Shown piece by piece: positions 1 to 13,429 of a stretch of DNA of 64,000 nucleotides. Under the pieces are notes generated by a model. The model was not told the origin of the DNA. It made no database searches and saw nothing but the letters and a program-made list of their open reading frames with translations. This DNA is from Parus major (taxonomy: Eukaryota; Chordata; Aves; Passeriformes; Paridae). The stretch is from assembly GCF_001522545.3 (NCBI RefSeq), contig NC_031774.1:52234269-52298268 (forward strand). The letters are read 5' to 3'. The stretch's first letter is position 1, and every line of letters begins with the position of its first letter. Position numbers and translations under genes: made by a program.

Positions 1-3000
1 TATGGAAAGGTTCCCTTTCTGCTGCTGTTCATGTTCTCCAGGCTGTGCAGTAAGGTGATGACTGTATGGGGGGTTTGGTGGCTGTGTTAGAATGTGTGTG
101 CGTGTGTGCTGGGATCACCATCAAGCACAGCACAGCTACTGACAGACTCCAGAAGAAAGGATGGGGAATTACAACCACAAGGTTCTTCTTAACTTCCTTC
201 AAGGTGATCCTCATTCACTAACTAGGGGGATCTCCAAGCTTCTCCAGGGATAATTCCATCTCCAAACTTGATTGTTTTTTCCAGACAGACCTTATTTTAA
301 AGTAATGTAACATTTAAACAGGACTAAAAAGGAACAAAGTCACATTTCTGTGCTACAAATAGATATGGAATGGAAATACCAATGTGTCTTCCTGGAGTCT
401 GAAACAAGGCTGATGCCTTTTTGCCTACAAAGCCCTTTTCAAAACCCCTTGAAATAAACCATTGACTTTGCTTGGTTCCATATTGATTTGATCTCTGCTG
501 AGGAAGGGCAAGCATTGCATAAGAAGAGAAGGATTTCATTTCTGTCTTTGCAATATTAAAAAAGGCTTCTGTGTTTTTGTTGCTGATGGCAGCCATGGCC
601 AGCAGCACTGCACCACTTCTGGCTGTTGCTTTGTTGTCAGGGTCACAGGGAACATCCCACACTGTCCAGGATGGACAGATGGACAGTATTGTGCTGCCAG
701 ACCCCCCACTGTTTAGTGCTGCTTATGGTCACCTGCAGCATTCTGGCTGCACTCCCTGCCAAAGGTGGTAGTTCAGAAAGATGGGTCTTTCCCTCCACAC
801 TGGGGGAATCTGCCTGGGCCATACTTTTAGAGGCTCATTTCTCTTCTTGAATACATTATAGACTCCAGTATGGAACAAAACACTTCTTCCTGCCCTGGTG
901 CAGTTCAGTCACATGTTCAGGTGCACCTTTTCACTGCTGCCATGTGCCAGGATCCCTCAGTTGTGGACGAACACTAGGACACAGCTCTGCACAACAGCCA
1001 GGTCTTCCTGTGCCCCGTGCCCTGCAGGCTGGCATGGAGAGCAGGCTGTGACACCTGGCAGCCTACAAGGCAAACAGCAGTGACTAAGATGAGTGACTAA
1101 GAAACACTCAAGCTCTGCTGCTGTTCACAGTTTACCTGTGCTTTAATTAAAGCATCACAGATCTGAATCTCACTGTTGGTAGCTTCCTCCCTACCTGTTA
1201 GCACAACACTCTGGGGAAGATGATCATAAATCCTGCTTGAGAACCTTAAAGGAGTAAAGTGGCAAAAATTCTAGGAACTCATTCTTCTGTTTAATTTCCT
1301 GCTCTGCCTTCTCCTTAGGTATTTTGGGATACGTGATGGTGAGGAGATGGTTCCTCCCAGGAAGCATTCCAGAGAGGAGGGTTCTGGTTCACACTCACTC
1401 CCTTGAGAGTACATCTGTGCTCCATTAGTCCTGGTGAACAGGATGATTGCAGAAGTCATGCTGACCTAGGAAGGAGGGGGGCCCAGAGATACAGTGATGT
1501 ATTTGGGAACGAGTACTCATCCCAGCAGGGTCTGCATCACTTGCGTGCAGGAGTGTGCTGGGCAGCCAGTGTGTTCATGCTTCCCTGGGTTCATTCTGGT
1601 CGGAGTCTGGAGAACTGTGCCTTCCTGGGCTGCAATTCAGGGGTGTTTGGTGGTCCAGGTCACCTCTGTGCCAGTGGGAGCAGTGCAGGCTTGGAAAAAG
1701 AAGGCTGAGAAATGGCTGAGCTCTTGGAGGCCATTGTTGGGCTCCGTCTCGGCTTCTGTTTGCACAAATAGGAGAGAGGCATGATAAGAGCAGAGTGGGA
1801 GAGTCAGCATTGCATAACCATGATGTTACACTAAAGGTACGTGCAGCTGTGACCAGTCAAAGGGAGGAAGGGGGTTGCTGTAGGACCAGAAAGTTCTGTC
1901 TGTGTCACCATGAGGGAAAGCATTTACATGCTGCTTGGCCTCCTGAGTGCTCCTGAGGAACGATGTTGTTTAGATGCCAAAAGAGGGGAGCCAGACTGTG
2001 TTATTTCCTTTCTCCCTACGTGTCAGCTTCTGAACTGGAATGAATCTTCATCTGCATCAACAGAGGGAACAGAGAAGCCTTGAATTAAACAGTGAAATAA
2101 AAATAATTGTCCACACTGGTATCCAACTCTTTACCTGCATATCTCGCCCAGGACATGTCTCCTTTTGCAGGCTGTTGTCCTCTGCTGCAGGGCAGCAGCT
2201 TTGAACTCTGAGGTTCAAACTGGCTGATCTGCTGATAGGAGCAACCCCAAAGGCCAGCTGGGAAGACTGTCCTGTGGGGATCTCACTGTACCTTTGTTTC
2301 CCCCTGGCTGCTAAGGTCAAGTGCCCACAAATGGGCCTCTCCTTGCTGTAAGTGATCCCTTCCCATTATCTCCCTGCTCCTGCCCTCAGACCCAAACCTG
2401 ACAGCCATACCAACAACATGCACCAGCTCTTCCTGCTGCTCCAAGCCCACTGAGATTGCACAGCCAGGCTTTGGGCAGAGCATTTTCCTCTCCTCTTTAC
2501 TGGAGTGCAGGACAAGGGCTATATTTTGCCATGCTATCGGGAACTGGTACAGCTGACTGCTCCTGTCCAGGCACCCTGCAGAGAGCAGCACGTTTGAGCT
2601 GCTGAAGACCTCAGCCTGAAGTACTTTGGTGGGGGCTGAGTGGGTTGATGCTAAATATCGTATTCCTTTATAGTTGTTAAAAGGGCAATTTGCATGAATG
2701 GTTTCAGTGGAGCTGTGGAGCTCTCCCCAGAGGTCCAGATAGCTGCAGGATATGTCAGAGACCAGGAGCAAGTGAATTCAGAGCTGCTCTCCCAGAGGTG
2801 CAAGCTGAGTAGTCAAAGCTACATAAGGAGAAGGAGCCTTTTCCACCTCTTTCTAAAAGCTGATCCTGATTCAGCATGAAGCCCATGTGCATGACTAGGT
2901 CTAGTCAGCTCAGAGAAACTGTTGCTTTAGCAACCTCCCTTTGTGTTAGGCACTATGCAGGAAGGGGAAGTCTGCAGTGGGATTTTCCTCTCCCTCATGT

Positions 3001-5120
3001 TGCTTTGGGAGAGCTGTAGTCCCCCCCTCCTAACCTGAGTCAAAAATACGTCTGCAGTAGTTTTGCCTACCATGTGTCTGCAATTCTGTGTGGCTGGTCC
3101 CTGGGCATGTGGAATGAAAGTTTGTGATGTCAAAATATTCTGAGTCAGAAGTTAATTCTACTTGAGGGGTGAGGAAGATGATGAAGTTGTAGGCTCTGAT
3201 ACTTCTTACACTGGTCCCCCATCCCCTTAGAAATTGTCCATAAAGTACCATTTCAGAATAATTAAAAGAATCAAGAGCCACTTATTTGTATAAATCAGCT
3301 GAATTTGAGAACCAAATCTGCTTGGAGGAAGAAAGGGAAGTTTCTTAGGAAACTTCTTGCTTCAAGGGAAGCAGTAGCAGTAGTAAGGTAGGGAATGATT
3401 TCTTGGAGAAAGCTCTTCCTTTCCTGGCCTTTTGTAATAAAGGGGCATTTTCCCAGGAAATTCCAGATTCTCCTCTTGAAAGCTGTATATCAAAAATGCT
3501 CATTAGTGAGGATTTCAGCTCAATCAGGCTGTTTTAACAAAGGATGTAGGGTGGGATCTACAGCTGATGGAGTGGAAAGGAGGGAGGGAGAGGAAAACAA
3601 GTCTGCAGTCAGCTCAACCTGTTGGATTACAGGTGCATCATGTCATACTGTTAGAGGAGTTCATTATGGTTCAAATTATGCCAGCAAAATACACAGTGTA
3701 GTTACATATAATACAATAAAGAAGCACCCATTTCAGGATGTTACTGGGCAAGAGCATTGAAGAAGAGAGAGATTTTATTGCCTATGTTGAAAAATCAGGT
3801 TTAACTAAGAAACTAGCTACAGTTTCTACATGTTCAATGATGTGTTTTTGTGTCCTCTGTCAGATAAGGTGGAAACATGTAGGAAAATGAATAATACTTG
3901 AGTGGAATACAGAACCCACAAGCACATCAATCTTCCCAGACAGGAGATTGACTTCCAGTTTTTACCACCCAGTGTTCTCAGGAGGAGAACACTGCTTCAT
4001 TCCTTCATTGCTGACATTTCCTCACAGATCTTAACAGCCCTTTAAAGAGAGAGGAAAGTGCCCTTTTGCAGCAGGGTGTGCAGATATTTCATGGTTACCT
4101 CTGATTACCAGCCTGCAGACACATGTCAGAGCAAGGATGGCAGCACTGGACTCCTTTAGGTTTTACATGGACTATAAATGGCTCTGTATTCCCTCTGAAG
4201 GTGTTACACCCAGCCCTGTGCACTGCTGGCATCAGAGCAGCGCCAAGAGGCCCAGGTGGGCTGAGCACACAAATCTGCAGCCTGTCACAACTGAGACCAA
4301 ATGTGACCTGTGCATGACCAACCGTGCGGCATCGCAGCAAGCCCGGGCTTCCTCCTGCCTCAGGGACACTGCTGGCTCTTAAGCATTATCCCTTGGAGCA
4401 CCTTCTGCTCCCAGGGGAATACGAGAGCTCAGTTCCCCTCAGACTTTGCACCTTTGCACCTGCCACTTCTGTGCCACTTCTGACAGAGCTGTAGTCTTAA
4501 GAGTCAAGGTATAGCACGCTTGGCTAGGAAAAGAAAATGCAGTTCTTCCTCATGGTAAATCTCTCTGTGAGACAGGATTTCTGCTTCATAAGGAAATAGT
4601 TCCTCATTTCTCATGCAGTTTGACTTTGATCTTGCAAACATTTACTAAGAGAGGGGAACAGATTTGCAGAATGGCTGTGGCAGGAGATTGGAAATAACCC
4701 ACGGCTGTTGTGAGAGCATGGTGATACCTCCATGTTGGGGAGCTGCTGGCTGCCTGAAGAAAGAGCAGGTTTCTCAAAGAAGGTAAAGGGATTTCATGCC
4801 CCAGCTCCTACTGACTTTTCTTGTTTTTTTCAGTGGGATTTCAACACAACTCCCTTGATCACCCACCTTGGCTTCTTTGGGAATCGCACAGCCCATGCTT
4901 CTTTCAAAGGCTGATGCATGAGGGGATTGTGCAAGGCAGTAGCAGAATGAAAAACGGGACCTGGCGTCCCAGATCTTCTCACAGCTCCTTCTTAAATAAC
5001 ACTGCTCTCCTAATGCTCAGCAAGAATCTCCTCCACAGCAAAATTCTCACATGGCAGCACCTCAGTGCCCACAAGTTCTTACAGTACCTGGATGCAAATA
5101 CAGTTAGATAATGTCTTGAC
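1..5120. other. Unassigned non-coding DNA
   Basis: No exon, RNA gene or repeat family could be supported here. A short interrupted GT run lies at 93-109. The longest open frame (minus strand, 2283-2771) has unremarkable composition, overlaps other open frames and encodes nothing I recognise. Confidence 0.6.
93..109. repeat. Short interrupted (GT)n microsatellite
   Basis: Alternating GT of about eight units broken by one C, seen directly. Too short to say more. Confidence 0.7.
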
Positions 5121-5124
5121 TCAT

Positions 5125-5330
5125 GTCACTACTCATTACCAAATCAGAGCATGCAGCCATATCAATGCTTAATGATCTTCTGAAACTTTAATTCATTTTA
5201 CACTGTAGCCATTTTCATTAATTAGCTGCATTAATTTTATACAGATTAAAAATGCAAGTCAATCTCTTTGAAGTAGAAAAGTAGCATTTTAAAATCTACA
5301 TTCTATCCCAAGCCTATAAATACATCTGCC
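5125..5330. promoter_or_regulatory. AT-rich block dense in homeodomain/POU-type motifs
   Basis: The block carries clustered ATTA/TAAT cores (for example ATTAATTAG at 5217-5225 and GCATTAAT at 5228-5235) and an octamer-like ATGCAAGT at 5252-5259. Its composition differs from the surrounding mixed sequence. Such clusters are common in conserved vertebrate enhancers, but AT-rich DNA produces these cores by chance, so enhancer function is inference. No open frame or repeat explains the block. Confidence 0.3.
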
Positions 5331-5904
5331 TTATAGAAATCAGCTGTTTATGGTAGTTCTTATAGCAGAGAGGGTGACTCAAAGAGGCTTATGTGCTGCA
5401 TTAGTTTTATCAGAGCTGAAAAAAACCTCACAAATTCCCTGTGAATTAGAAGGATCAGAGACTATAGATAGATCCTATGCTCTTCCCCCACCAGCTGAAA
5501 CATGGCACTGGTTTTGGATAGTCTGGATCCAAAGCAGTCACACTAGCAGAAGACAGTCACATTTTGTTGCACTTCTACAGAATACTTTCTCAAGTAAAAA
5601 ATCAACAAAGCAGCAACAGCACAAAGACTGCTAATTTCTCAAAACACATAGTCAGTGTTTTCCTCCATGCCTGCCCCACTTTGTTGTAGAATACCTAAGA
5701 GTGGTTGAATTCAATTACACAACCCAAAATAATATTAAAAGATGATGAGTAAGGCTGCAGAGCCACCCATGCAAAAAGCTAGGGAATCTAATAGAATTAA
5801 GGTGCTTTCTGAAGCCATTAGTTGTAGGATAAATAAGGCTGGGTAATGAGTTCAGGGATAAAGGACTGGGGGTTGAGGTCCTAGCTGGGTCTCACAGGAG
5901 TCTG

Positions 5905-6225
5905 GAGGTCACCAGTGGCATCCTGGCGTCTGTGCTGGTACTTGTGCAGCTCAATGTTGTTATAAGTGACCTGGAAAAAGGGCTGAGCACTTCGTCAGGG
6001 GAGTCTGCTGATGGTGCACAGTTATTTATGGCACTAAGGATAGGGACAGGTTGTAAGGAACAATGGAAAAACTTTGGGGGTGAGTCCTGCCTAATGACGG
6101 ACTGGGCAATAACGTGCAGATGAAACTCATGCAGATAAATGCAAAGGGGAAAAGCCTGTTGGGAATTATGAGTTGATGGTTGCTGGGGCTGCAGCACCAG
6201 GACAGAGAAGCTCAGTGCTCAGCTG
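5905..6225 (+). mobile_element. Old CR1-type LINE fragment, RT region
   Basis: The order of recognisable CR1 ORF2 landmarks is kept on the plus strand. It starts with GTCACCAGTGG at about 5907, then a 'VISDLEKGL' equivalent of the usual INDLEKG block, then 'SADGAQLF' where active CR1 has the FADD catalytic box. Around 6105-6150 is the GGGCAATAA...GCAGATGAAA...AGATAAATGCAAA stretch typical of the L3-like branch of CR1. The second catalytic Asp is replaced by Gly and the frame decays after about 60 codons, so this is a dead, ancient copy. It has no 5' part and no recognisable 3' end. Assignment to a subfamily is from memory; a repeat-library alignment would settle it. Confidence 0.65.
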
Positions 6226-6229
6226 GCCA

Positions 6230-9200
6230 TTCCAGGTTGAGAAACACCATGAGAGGAGCACTGTCATGCTCTGAGGGAAGTACAAGCTTGTTCCTTTTCA
6301 CAGGAGCTGTCCTAAACCTCCTTGCAGAGCATGACTAAGTGGAGCTAATCTAGGAGATCGTTCCCGTTTACTCCAATGTCCAATGTACTTTTCTGCCGGT
6401 GATGGTCTAAAGCTCCGTGACACTTCCCAAACATGTAATGGCTGCTTGCTGCAAGTCAGAGTCAAGTTCCAGTTGTATTTTCAACCACATAATAAGGTTT
6501 ATCTTGCAAAACTGTTGTGGTTCTTAATAGTACATTTGCTCACTTGTGAGATACGAGGTTTTTCGTTATGTCTTTGTTTCCTAAACATTTGAAAGCCTTT
6601 GAAAAGCAGTAGCTTGCCCAACTGTGTCCATAAACATCCAAATTATACTTGACTTATATTCTACCCTGTATTTATCCTCTGTGTGTGCATGTTGCTGTTT
6701 AATTTAGCAAGTGCAGCAGTCCTGCAAGACCAATGACAAAAGAAACCTCCTACCTGCAGTGCAGCCTGGGGAGCAAAACCTCCTGGCTCCCATGCTTGAA
6801 TCTGTGAGGGACCAGAGAATAAGACTTTTAAATTACTTATTTAAACACCATTACAGCCGAAAAACGGGGGCAGCAGCCACTGGAGCATCAGGAGGGGCCC
6901 TGCCAAGGTAGTCCCTTTGGTTGCAGTGGCTGGTGGAGTGCTGGGCACCCCTCCCTGTCCTGCCACTGCCCCTCCCAGCCCATTGCCTGCTCCAGGGGTT
7001 GGGCTCTATGGCTGGAGCTGGGAGCAGCCCTATTTCCCCACCGGCAGCTCCAGTGTCCTTGGGAGGTAGCACAGCTCAACAGCAGCAGCGTGTTGGCAGG
7101 CAGTGGGATTTTACAAGGACTTTTAAGAGGCAGCGCTGCCTTGGGAACAGGCAACGCAGCAAACACTGGTGACGGTGCTCTCCTCTGCAAGGCACCACAC
7201 AGCTGTGGGGTTTATCTGTTTCACTGCTCCTGATCACAGCTGCCCATCATATTTCAGCATATTTATGACAACTATAGGTCCAACTCTTCCACTTCTTTGG
7301 AAAAAAAATGCAATAAACATACGCTACAATTTGCAAAATTTTTCAACAGCCCAGGCTAAAATCAGTCTTTATGTGCTTGGAATTTATTTAAAATAATTGC
7401 TATTTATGCTTTTTTTTTGGCTTTTTACCAATCTAATCAGCATAATTTGACTGTGCTGGAACAAATCTACAAGACTCCAGAACTGCTCTTGCAGATCATA
7501 CAGATTAAACATGAACTAATAAGATTTCTAGATCTCTAAATCCACAGCTTTGAAAAAAGCTGACAATGCCCATCAGTCTTCACACAACAAGAGAGTGACA
7601 AAACCCAGATATACAAGAAAAATGGCTACAGATGGACATATGTGTGAGAAATCTTTGCAAAATAAAAGGATTAAAAAACAAAACCAAAAACAACCGCAAA
7701 AAGACATTGGGATAATAAGCAACAGCATTTTGTTTTTTTCCCCTAAATATTTCGAGAATAAAGGCTTCTTCTGTCTTTAGTTCACTCTTTTGTGGAAATT
7801 AAACATGGTTCTGTCAGAACTAGAGGCCATGAACCACCGTGGGATAAAAAGGAAAAAGTAGCAGAAGCTGCGAAGATGAATATTGAATTCACCCACGAGT
7901 TAGTCTGAGCACATCCAAAAGCCATGACGTCAGTAAAAAGGAAAAAGCCTGACTATCACCCTGGGAATGAAACCAAAAACTTGCTTTGCCAATATGTGAA
8001 GGTTTCTGAAAGTCTTCTAAAAGTTTCCTCAGGAGACAACAATAACTCGATTAGAAATGTTCCAGCAGATGATGAAGAACAATAACAGCTGCTCCAAAGC
8101 TCACTGCAAACAATGGAAAGTCCCCGTTGATTTGTTCAGTCTTGAACAGGATCCAAAATTCACAGAATTTCACCGAAGAGGTAAAACCAGCTGTCTGCCT
8201 GCGACAGCAGTGTTCACACAATGAGGGGACAGGAATGGCCCCATAATTCAATCTCCATCCAAAAAATGCCACTGACATGCAAGAGCCTAAAAACAGGCAC
8301 TGGAAAAGTGGGTTCAGTGCTGGTCTGAAAGAAGGATGCTCCCTTCCCAGGCTTGATGGGATAACACGGACAAACACAGAAAGGTCTCTCTGGGATTAAA
8401 CCTGTCATGCATAAATTGACATCACTAATTCCTACGTGCCTTTAAGGAGGTGTTTTTACTTTCCTGCTTGGTTAGTCACACGCAATCAGGATGTCCTCCT
8501 GATCTCACTGGTACCAGTTTTATGGGAGGTCTCTCGGCTGCATTTCTTGGCACTGAGCTTATCGAGCTGCCCATGGGGGACTGAGTTGGCTGGGCAGACT
8601 CTGCTCTTTGCTCTAATCTGATAAACACCTCAGTCCGTGTCACCTTCTGAGCTTACTTGGGGGATACCTGTACATAAGATGGCTCTAATGATTTTCCCAT
8701 GTCCTCACCACCCAAAGCCTTCCTTCCTTGGCTTCCAAGAGCAGGAAGCTGCCATGTCGCTGCCCAGAGCCCCCATTCCCAGCCCAATGCAATCAGAGCC
8801 TGTTGCCCTACACAGTGCAATTAGAATTAATGAGGAAATTTAAACCAATGACATCAGAAATGTTCTTGGCTTGTTATCTTTGAAACACAGATAAAAGAAG
8901 CAAGACAGCCTCAAACCCATATGACAAATGTGACGTTGCTGGAGTCTGAATTCCAGCACTGCACCAGCACCTGGGGAGTGCTGAGCTGAGGGGCACAGGC
9001 TGTGGGTGATGGAACAGCCTTGCAAGGAATTTAACTACAGATAAGGAACCGTAGGAGCAACAGAGTAAGCAGTGGGTTTTGCCAGTGAAAGGACAAATTC
9101 CTCTTTCACCTCTTGAGGACCTTGGAGTAAACCTGCTCAGTGAAGCTTTGTGCCTTCCCACAGTTCAGAGCAGAGCAGCTTTGTGCTGCAGCACAGGAGC

Positions 9201-11800
9201 TGGGGAAAGTCAGCAGGAATAAACTGAATCCTAATAACATCTGCTTTGCTTTCCTAGCTCGTTCCCCACCTCCACCTTACAAAAAGAGAAGCATTTGGGA
9301 AGTCCAAGAGACACTTCCCCATGATGCAGCTTAAAGTTGGTTTCAAAAGAAGACCACACTTCTCTGCAAAAGAAGCTTTAATAGCAGTATTATTTATTTA
9401 ACAGGAAAAACAAGCCAAAGACAAAATAAAAATTAACCCTATTCCTGAGCCTTCCACTAGGTATGCATTTATTTTATCATTTCTCACAAAACAATATAGT
9501 CTTGTATTTGAAAGGAGCTTGTGTTGCTCATACTCTTGGCCAGGTACAATAAATACTCCTAAAAGTAATCCTAACCAAGCTTGTGCAAGCATGCACATTA
9601 CAAGCATGCTCCCTTCCCAAATTCCAGTGCCTGCCCCATGGAACTGAAATCAGGTTTTTTCCATTACATGGTTAAGCCTGTGCACTGGCAGAGCAGAGGC
9701 TCTGGATCTTTGTCCTAGTAGTTAAAATCCCTCAGGAATTTGTGTCAATTTATCCAAAGGGCTACTTGGAAATACTGTGCAGGGCTTAAACTCCCCTCCT
9801 CTGCGCTATTTTCGAGCTCAAGCTCTAGCAGCTCTGATGCATTTATTCCCAATTGCACCCACAACTTTTCATTTTGGTCTCTTTAATGTGTCAGTTTAAA
9901 TCTCTTCCCCTTCCTCAGGCAGCTCTCGGGCTGTGCGGTGGCGTTGGGGCTGATGCCTGAGAGCAGAAACTGTGCAAAGTGCTCTCACAGCACCAGCACT
10001 TCCTTATTTCATGGCATTGCACATCTTGGTAGGCACAAGAAAGGCTGGTTTATGCCCTAAAAGGCACATTGGCACTTTGGCATGTGCCAAGGCCATGCAG
10101 CCTTTGCTTTATCTCCAGAATCACCTGTGTACCTTTGCCTGCCTCAGTCATGTGCTGCGAATTCAGACATCAGTTACAGATGGGGTTTTCTTGCACTAAA
10201 AGTTTTATTTGGGGAAAACAAATCAGTTGTGCCTCCACCACAAAAAATCCCACTCAGCCATCAGTCTGCACTTGCAAAGGAACAGAAAGCTCCCTCCTGA
10301 GGTGGATGTTCCCCAGGGGCAATGCTGCTGTGAGCTGCAAGAGCAGAAGAATCACATGTGCACTGTGCCCATATGTCGCTCTCACCTCGTGGGACACTGC
10401 AGGGAACGGATGTTATCCCTCTGGAGGAACCATGCTGCCTCCACATCTCTCACCAGGAGCTCACGAGGAGGGAGGAGGCAATTTCAGAAACTCACACCCT
10501 GGAACTGGGAAGGCTTTTTCCATGTTCCTTGCTGAAATTAGTCTTTCCACTTCTCTGCCAGTCCTCCTCCTCCCAGTCAGGCCTGTCACTGAGGAAATGC
10601 TAAACTCCAGGAACACCACTGCGGATTTGGTGCACAGGCAGGGAGACTGCCCCTGCCCCTCTCTGGGGAATGAATCCCTCCATTAGCAGAGCAGTTTCTT
10701 GCAAATTCAAGACAGAGAAATCAAGGAAGAAGTGATTACCTACAGGAAAGCTTCAGCTGATGGAGAAGAGCCAGTGTCCCTGTGTGCTGCTGCCAGACCA
10801 GACTGTGTCCTTGGATGGGTCATTTGGGTCCAGCACAGCACTGTCACAGGCAAGGGCTCTGCAGTCAGCCAGCACGGGGCCAGGCACTGCTGCTGGCTCT
10901 GCTCTTAGTGTTCTACTGTCCTTTTATTATTCATATAAAACCTTCTAACATGCTTGTTTATAATATCATTTTCTACTCTACCAAGGCCGTATGGACACGA
11001 TGATCAATTACAAGCTAAAAGCAAAGTGAAGGGTGCTTTATAAAATCAGCTTATTAGGGGTTTATTCAGTAAATTAATGTCTTTTAGAATGCTCACATAC
11101 ACAGAAACAAAGATCTCTCATAATTACATCATTCAGGTCTACAGTTCATATTTCTGAAAGCCAGGGAAAGTTCCAATATAATTCAGCCCCATCTCTGCAC
11201 AAAATAAGGACTCTGTACTCTTCATCTATTAAGAAAGCAGTGTTTGGAGGTCTCTGGGGTAGAGTGGCAGTAGCCAAATTCAGCTTTCACACACACTATG
11301 TTAGGGAGCCAGATGATCTTGTGGTAGTACATATCATGAAGGGATTAATGTGATGCAGCCCTGGGGCGTCTCCTCTCACCTGCATCCCACAAGCCTGGGT
11401 TACACAGGGGCAATGCTTCCATTCAGTAAAGAAAGTGTTCAGTCATTTTTCTCCAGATCTTCACAAGATATAGCCCGTTCTCAATGTAAATATCAAGGAT
11501 CTCAAAAAGTTCTCTCTCACACACAAAGGTAAATGAAAATGCCCCTTCCTTAGAGCTGGCAATGTTTAAAAAGCTTTAATGAGCTTTTCTTATTCATAAA
11601 AATGCCTTGTTTTTAAAAGCTTGCCATTTCCTTAACAGCTTTAAATGTGTCTTTTGCATCTCTCCAAATCTGCAACTCTTTCCTCCCACTTTCCTCCAAA
11701 GTCCATGTTATGGAGTATACATGATATGGTCTTGCAGCTGCTTCTCCCTGAGGAAAGTCCAACAACTTACAAAATGGCAACCAGGAGAAAGTGCCAGTGA
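6230..11800. other. Unassigned non-coding DNA
   Basis: No repeat family or exon was recognised. A stretch at 10069-10686 is open for up to 205 codons, but two or three frames of the same strand are open together. That indicates low stop density from composition rather than selection on one frame. Confidence 0.55.
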
Positions 11801-11810
11801 GGAAAGTTAA

Positions 11811-11850
11811 TTTTAATTAATGAAAAATTAATTTTCATTAATTTAATTAA
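11811..11850. repeat. A/T palindromic hairpin
   Basis: AATTAATGAAAA at 11815-11826 is an exact inverted copy of TTTTCATTAATT at 11832-11843, separated by a five-base loop. A further TTAATTAATGAAAA follows. The stretch is nearly pure A/T, so it could be simple-sequence slippage rather than a structured RNA or DNA element. Confidence 0.7.
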
Positions 11851-11859
11851 TGAAAAGAA

Positions 11860-13425
11860 AATAAAATGCCCAGAGACAAAAGTCAAAGCCAGCTTGTGTT
11901 GTCAGTGGAAACCACTTGGTTCTGTGGGACGCCCAGAAAACACACTCAGAGAAGTTGAGTCATGCACCTTTCTTGAGCTTTCTCTCAAGCTTTATCTCTT
12001 AAAGTCCAGCCTGACATAACATAACATTGGCATCTTGCATGATATCTCTCTCAATTCTGCCTGCAAAAAATTGAAGAATTGTCATTCTCTGTTAGTTTTT
12101 TTCCAGACAAAGACTATTTTTTGATTACAGGTTTTAAGATGATATAATGTTCCTCCTGTGTTCTCGGGCACCCTGCTGTGTGCTTTTGCAGAGCAGCAAT
12201 AATATCTGGAAATGATAAGATCTTTATAAACTGTTGTCCTTGTTAAACAAAGAGGACTTTGATTCTACAGTAACATTGCATTTAGTGTAAACCTGATTTG
12301 CAGATAGTCTTTTCCCATCAGCCTGCTATGAAACTCACCCAGTGACCTTCAAGAGCTTTTGAGTTCATGTCTAGCAAAGCAATGGCACAGTGAGCACCTG
12401 ACTTTCAACCCATTTGTCAGACCTGCCACTGCTGGCCCCACCTCAGCCTGTAACCTTCAGCCATTTGGATTTGGAACTTGTAGTCAGCTCTTTTACCACC
12501 TGAGCCCTTTGAAATGCCTTTCAGCCCCATTGCAAATGGCAGTGAAATACAAAAATGGTGATAGAGGGAGATTAAAGGCTGATGGCGGATGTCAGAGGAA
12601 CTGTGCTATCTCTCCAGTTCTCTGCCAATATTTTCCAGGAACTTACTTCCTCTTATATAAGTTATAGATATATTTAAAAAAAAATTCAATCTGCCTTATG
12701 CAAATATTTCTTATCAGCAGATAATGCACTTGCAGCACCAGACATATGTGATTAGGGAACCTGGGCTCAGGTGACACAGTGATAGCACATGGTACCGTGC
12801 AGAACAGCAGCTGCACTCCTGCCTAAAATGGTTTTTGTTCTAACTGTAAGGAATGAACCATTAAGCACAAATGACCCACTGAGCAAAATGCTTTACAGAC
12901 CACCACTCAATGGACCCTCCAACATAACCTATATGTTCCAGTTCTGAAGTGGGGTGAGAGGAAAATCTGGATTTACTCCCTTAAACTCTTGAGATTAGCA
13001 AAATAACATAAATATAAATGTGTGTGATATAAATTGCAGGTCTGTGATCCAGGGTTCACTGTGGCACCCAGTGGCCACCAGCAATGCTTCCTTTCTTCTC
13101 ATGACAATAAGTTGGGGACCAGTTTTCAAGGGTGCCATGTATTAAGTGTTTTTCTCAATGAAACCATTCTCAGAATTTGCAGGTCAGACCTACACCCACA
13201 GACATCACTGGAAACCCTCCCATTGACTTCAGCAGCCTTTGAATCAGCCCCTCATTTCTGAGGGTGCTGTGGGAACTCAGATACACAGTGCTCTGGCAGC
13301 AGCCTTTTAAAAATGTATTTGGGATAATTTCTCCCTCTGGCAACCTCTTGTTTAGCAGCTTCATCATCAGACAAGAATAAGAGTAGCGGAAAGATCTTCC
13401 ACCTTCCTACAATGAGTTAATTCTC
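11860..13425. other. Unassigned non-coding DNA
   Basis: Mixed sequence with AT-rich patches, for example around 12660-12720. No repeat family, exon or RNA gene was recognised. The stretch 11930-12040 was considered as an LTR remnant and rejected for lack of boundaries. Confidence 0.5.
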
Positions 13426-13429
13426 TCCC

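Noticed and set aside
3660..3690. GGTTCAAATTATGCC as a tRNA B-box
   Set aside because: No A-box at the right distance and no cloverleaf can be drawn.
8155..8185. Reverse-strand CR1 end (ATTCACAGAATTTCACC)
   Set aside because: Resembles the CR1 terminal octamer in complement, but no further CR1 sequence follows.
10069..10686. 205-codon plus-strand open frame
   Set aside because: Overlapping frames of the same strand are open too. It does not begin with ATG, has no domain and shows no splice or promoter logic.
11930..12040. Possible LTR-like stretch with CTTGAGCTTTCTCTCAAGC
   Set aside because: No TG...CA boundaries, no poly(A) signal arrangement, no primer-binding site and no internal retroviral sequence nearby.
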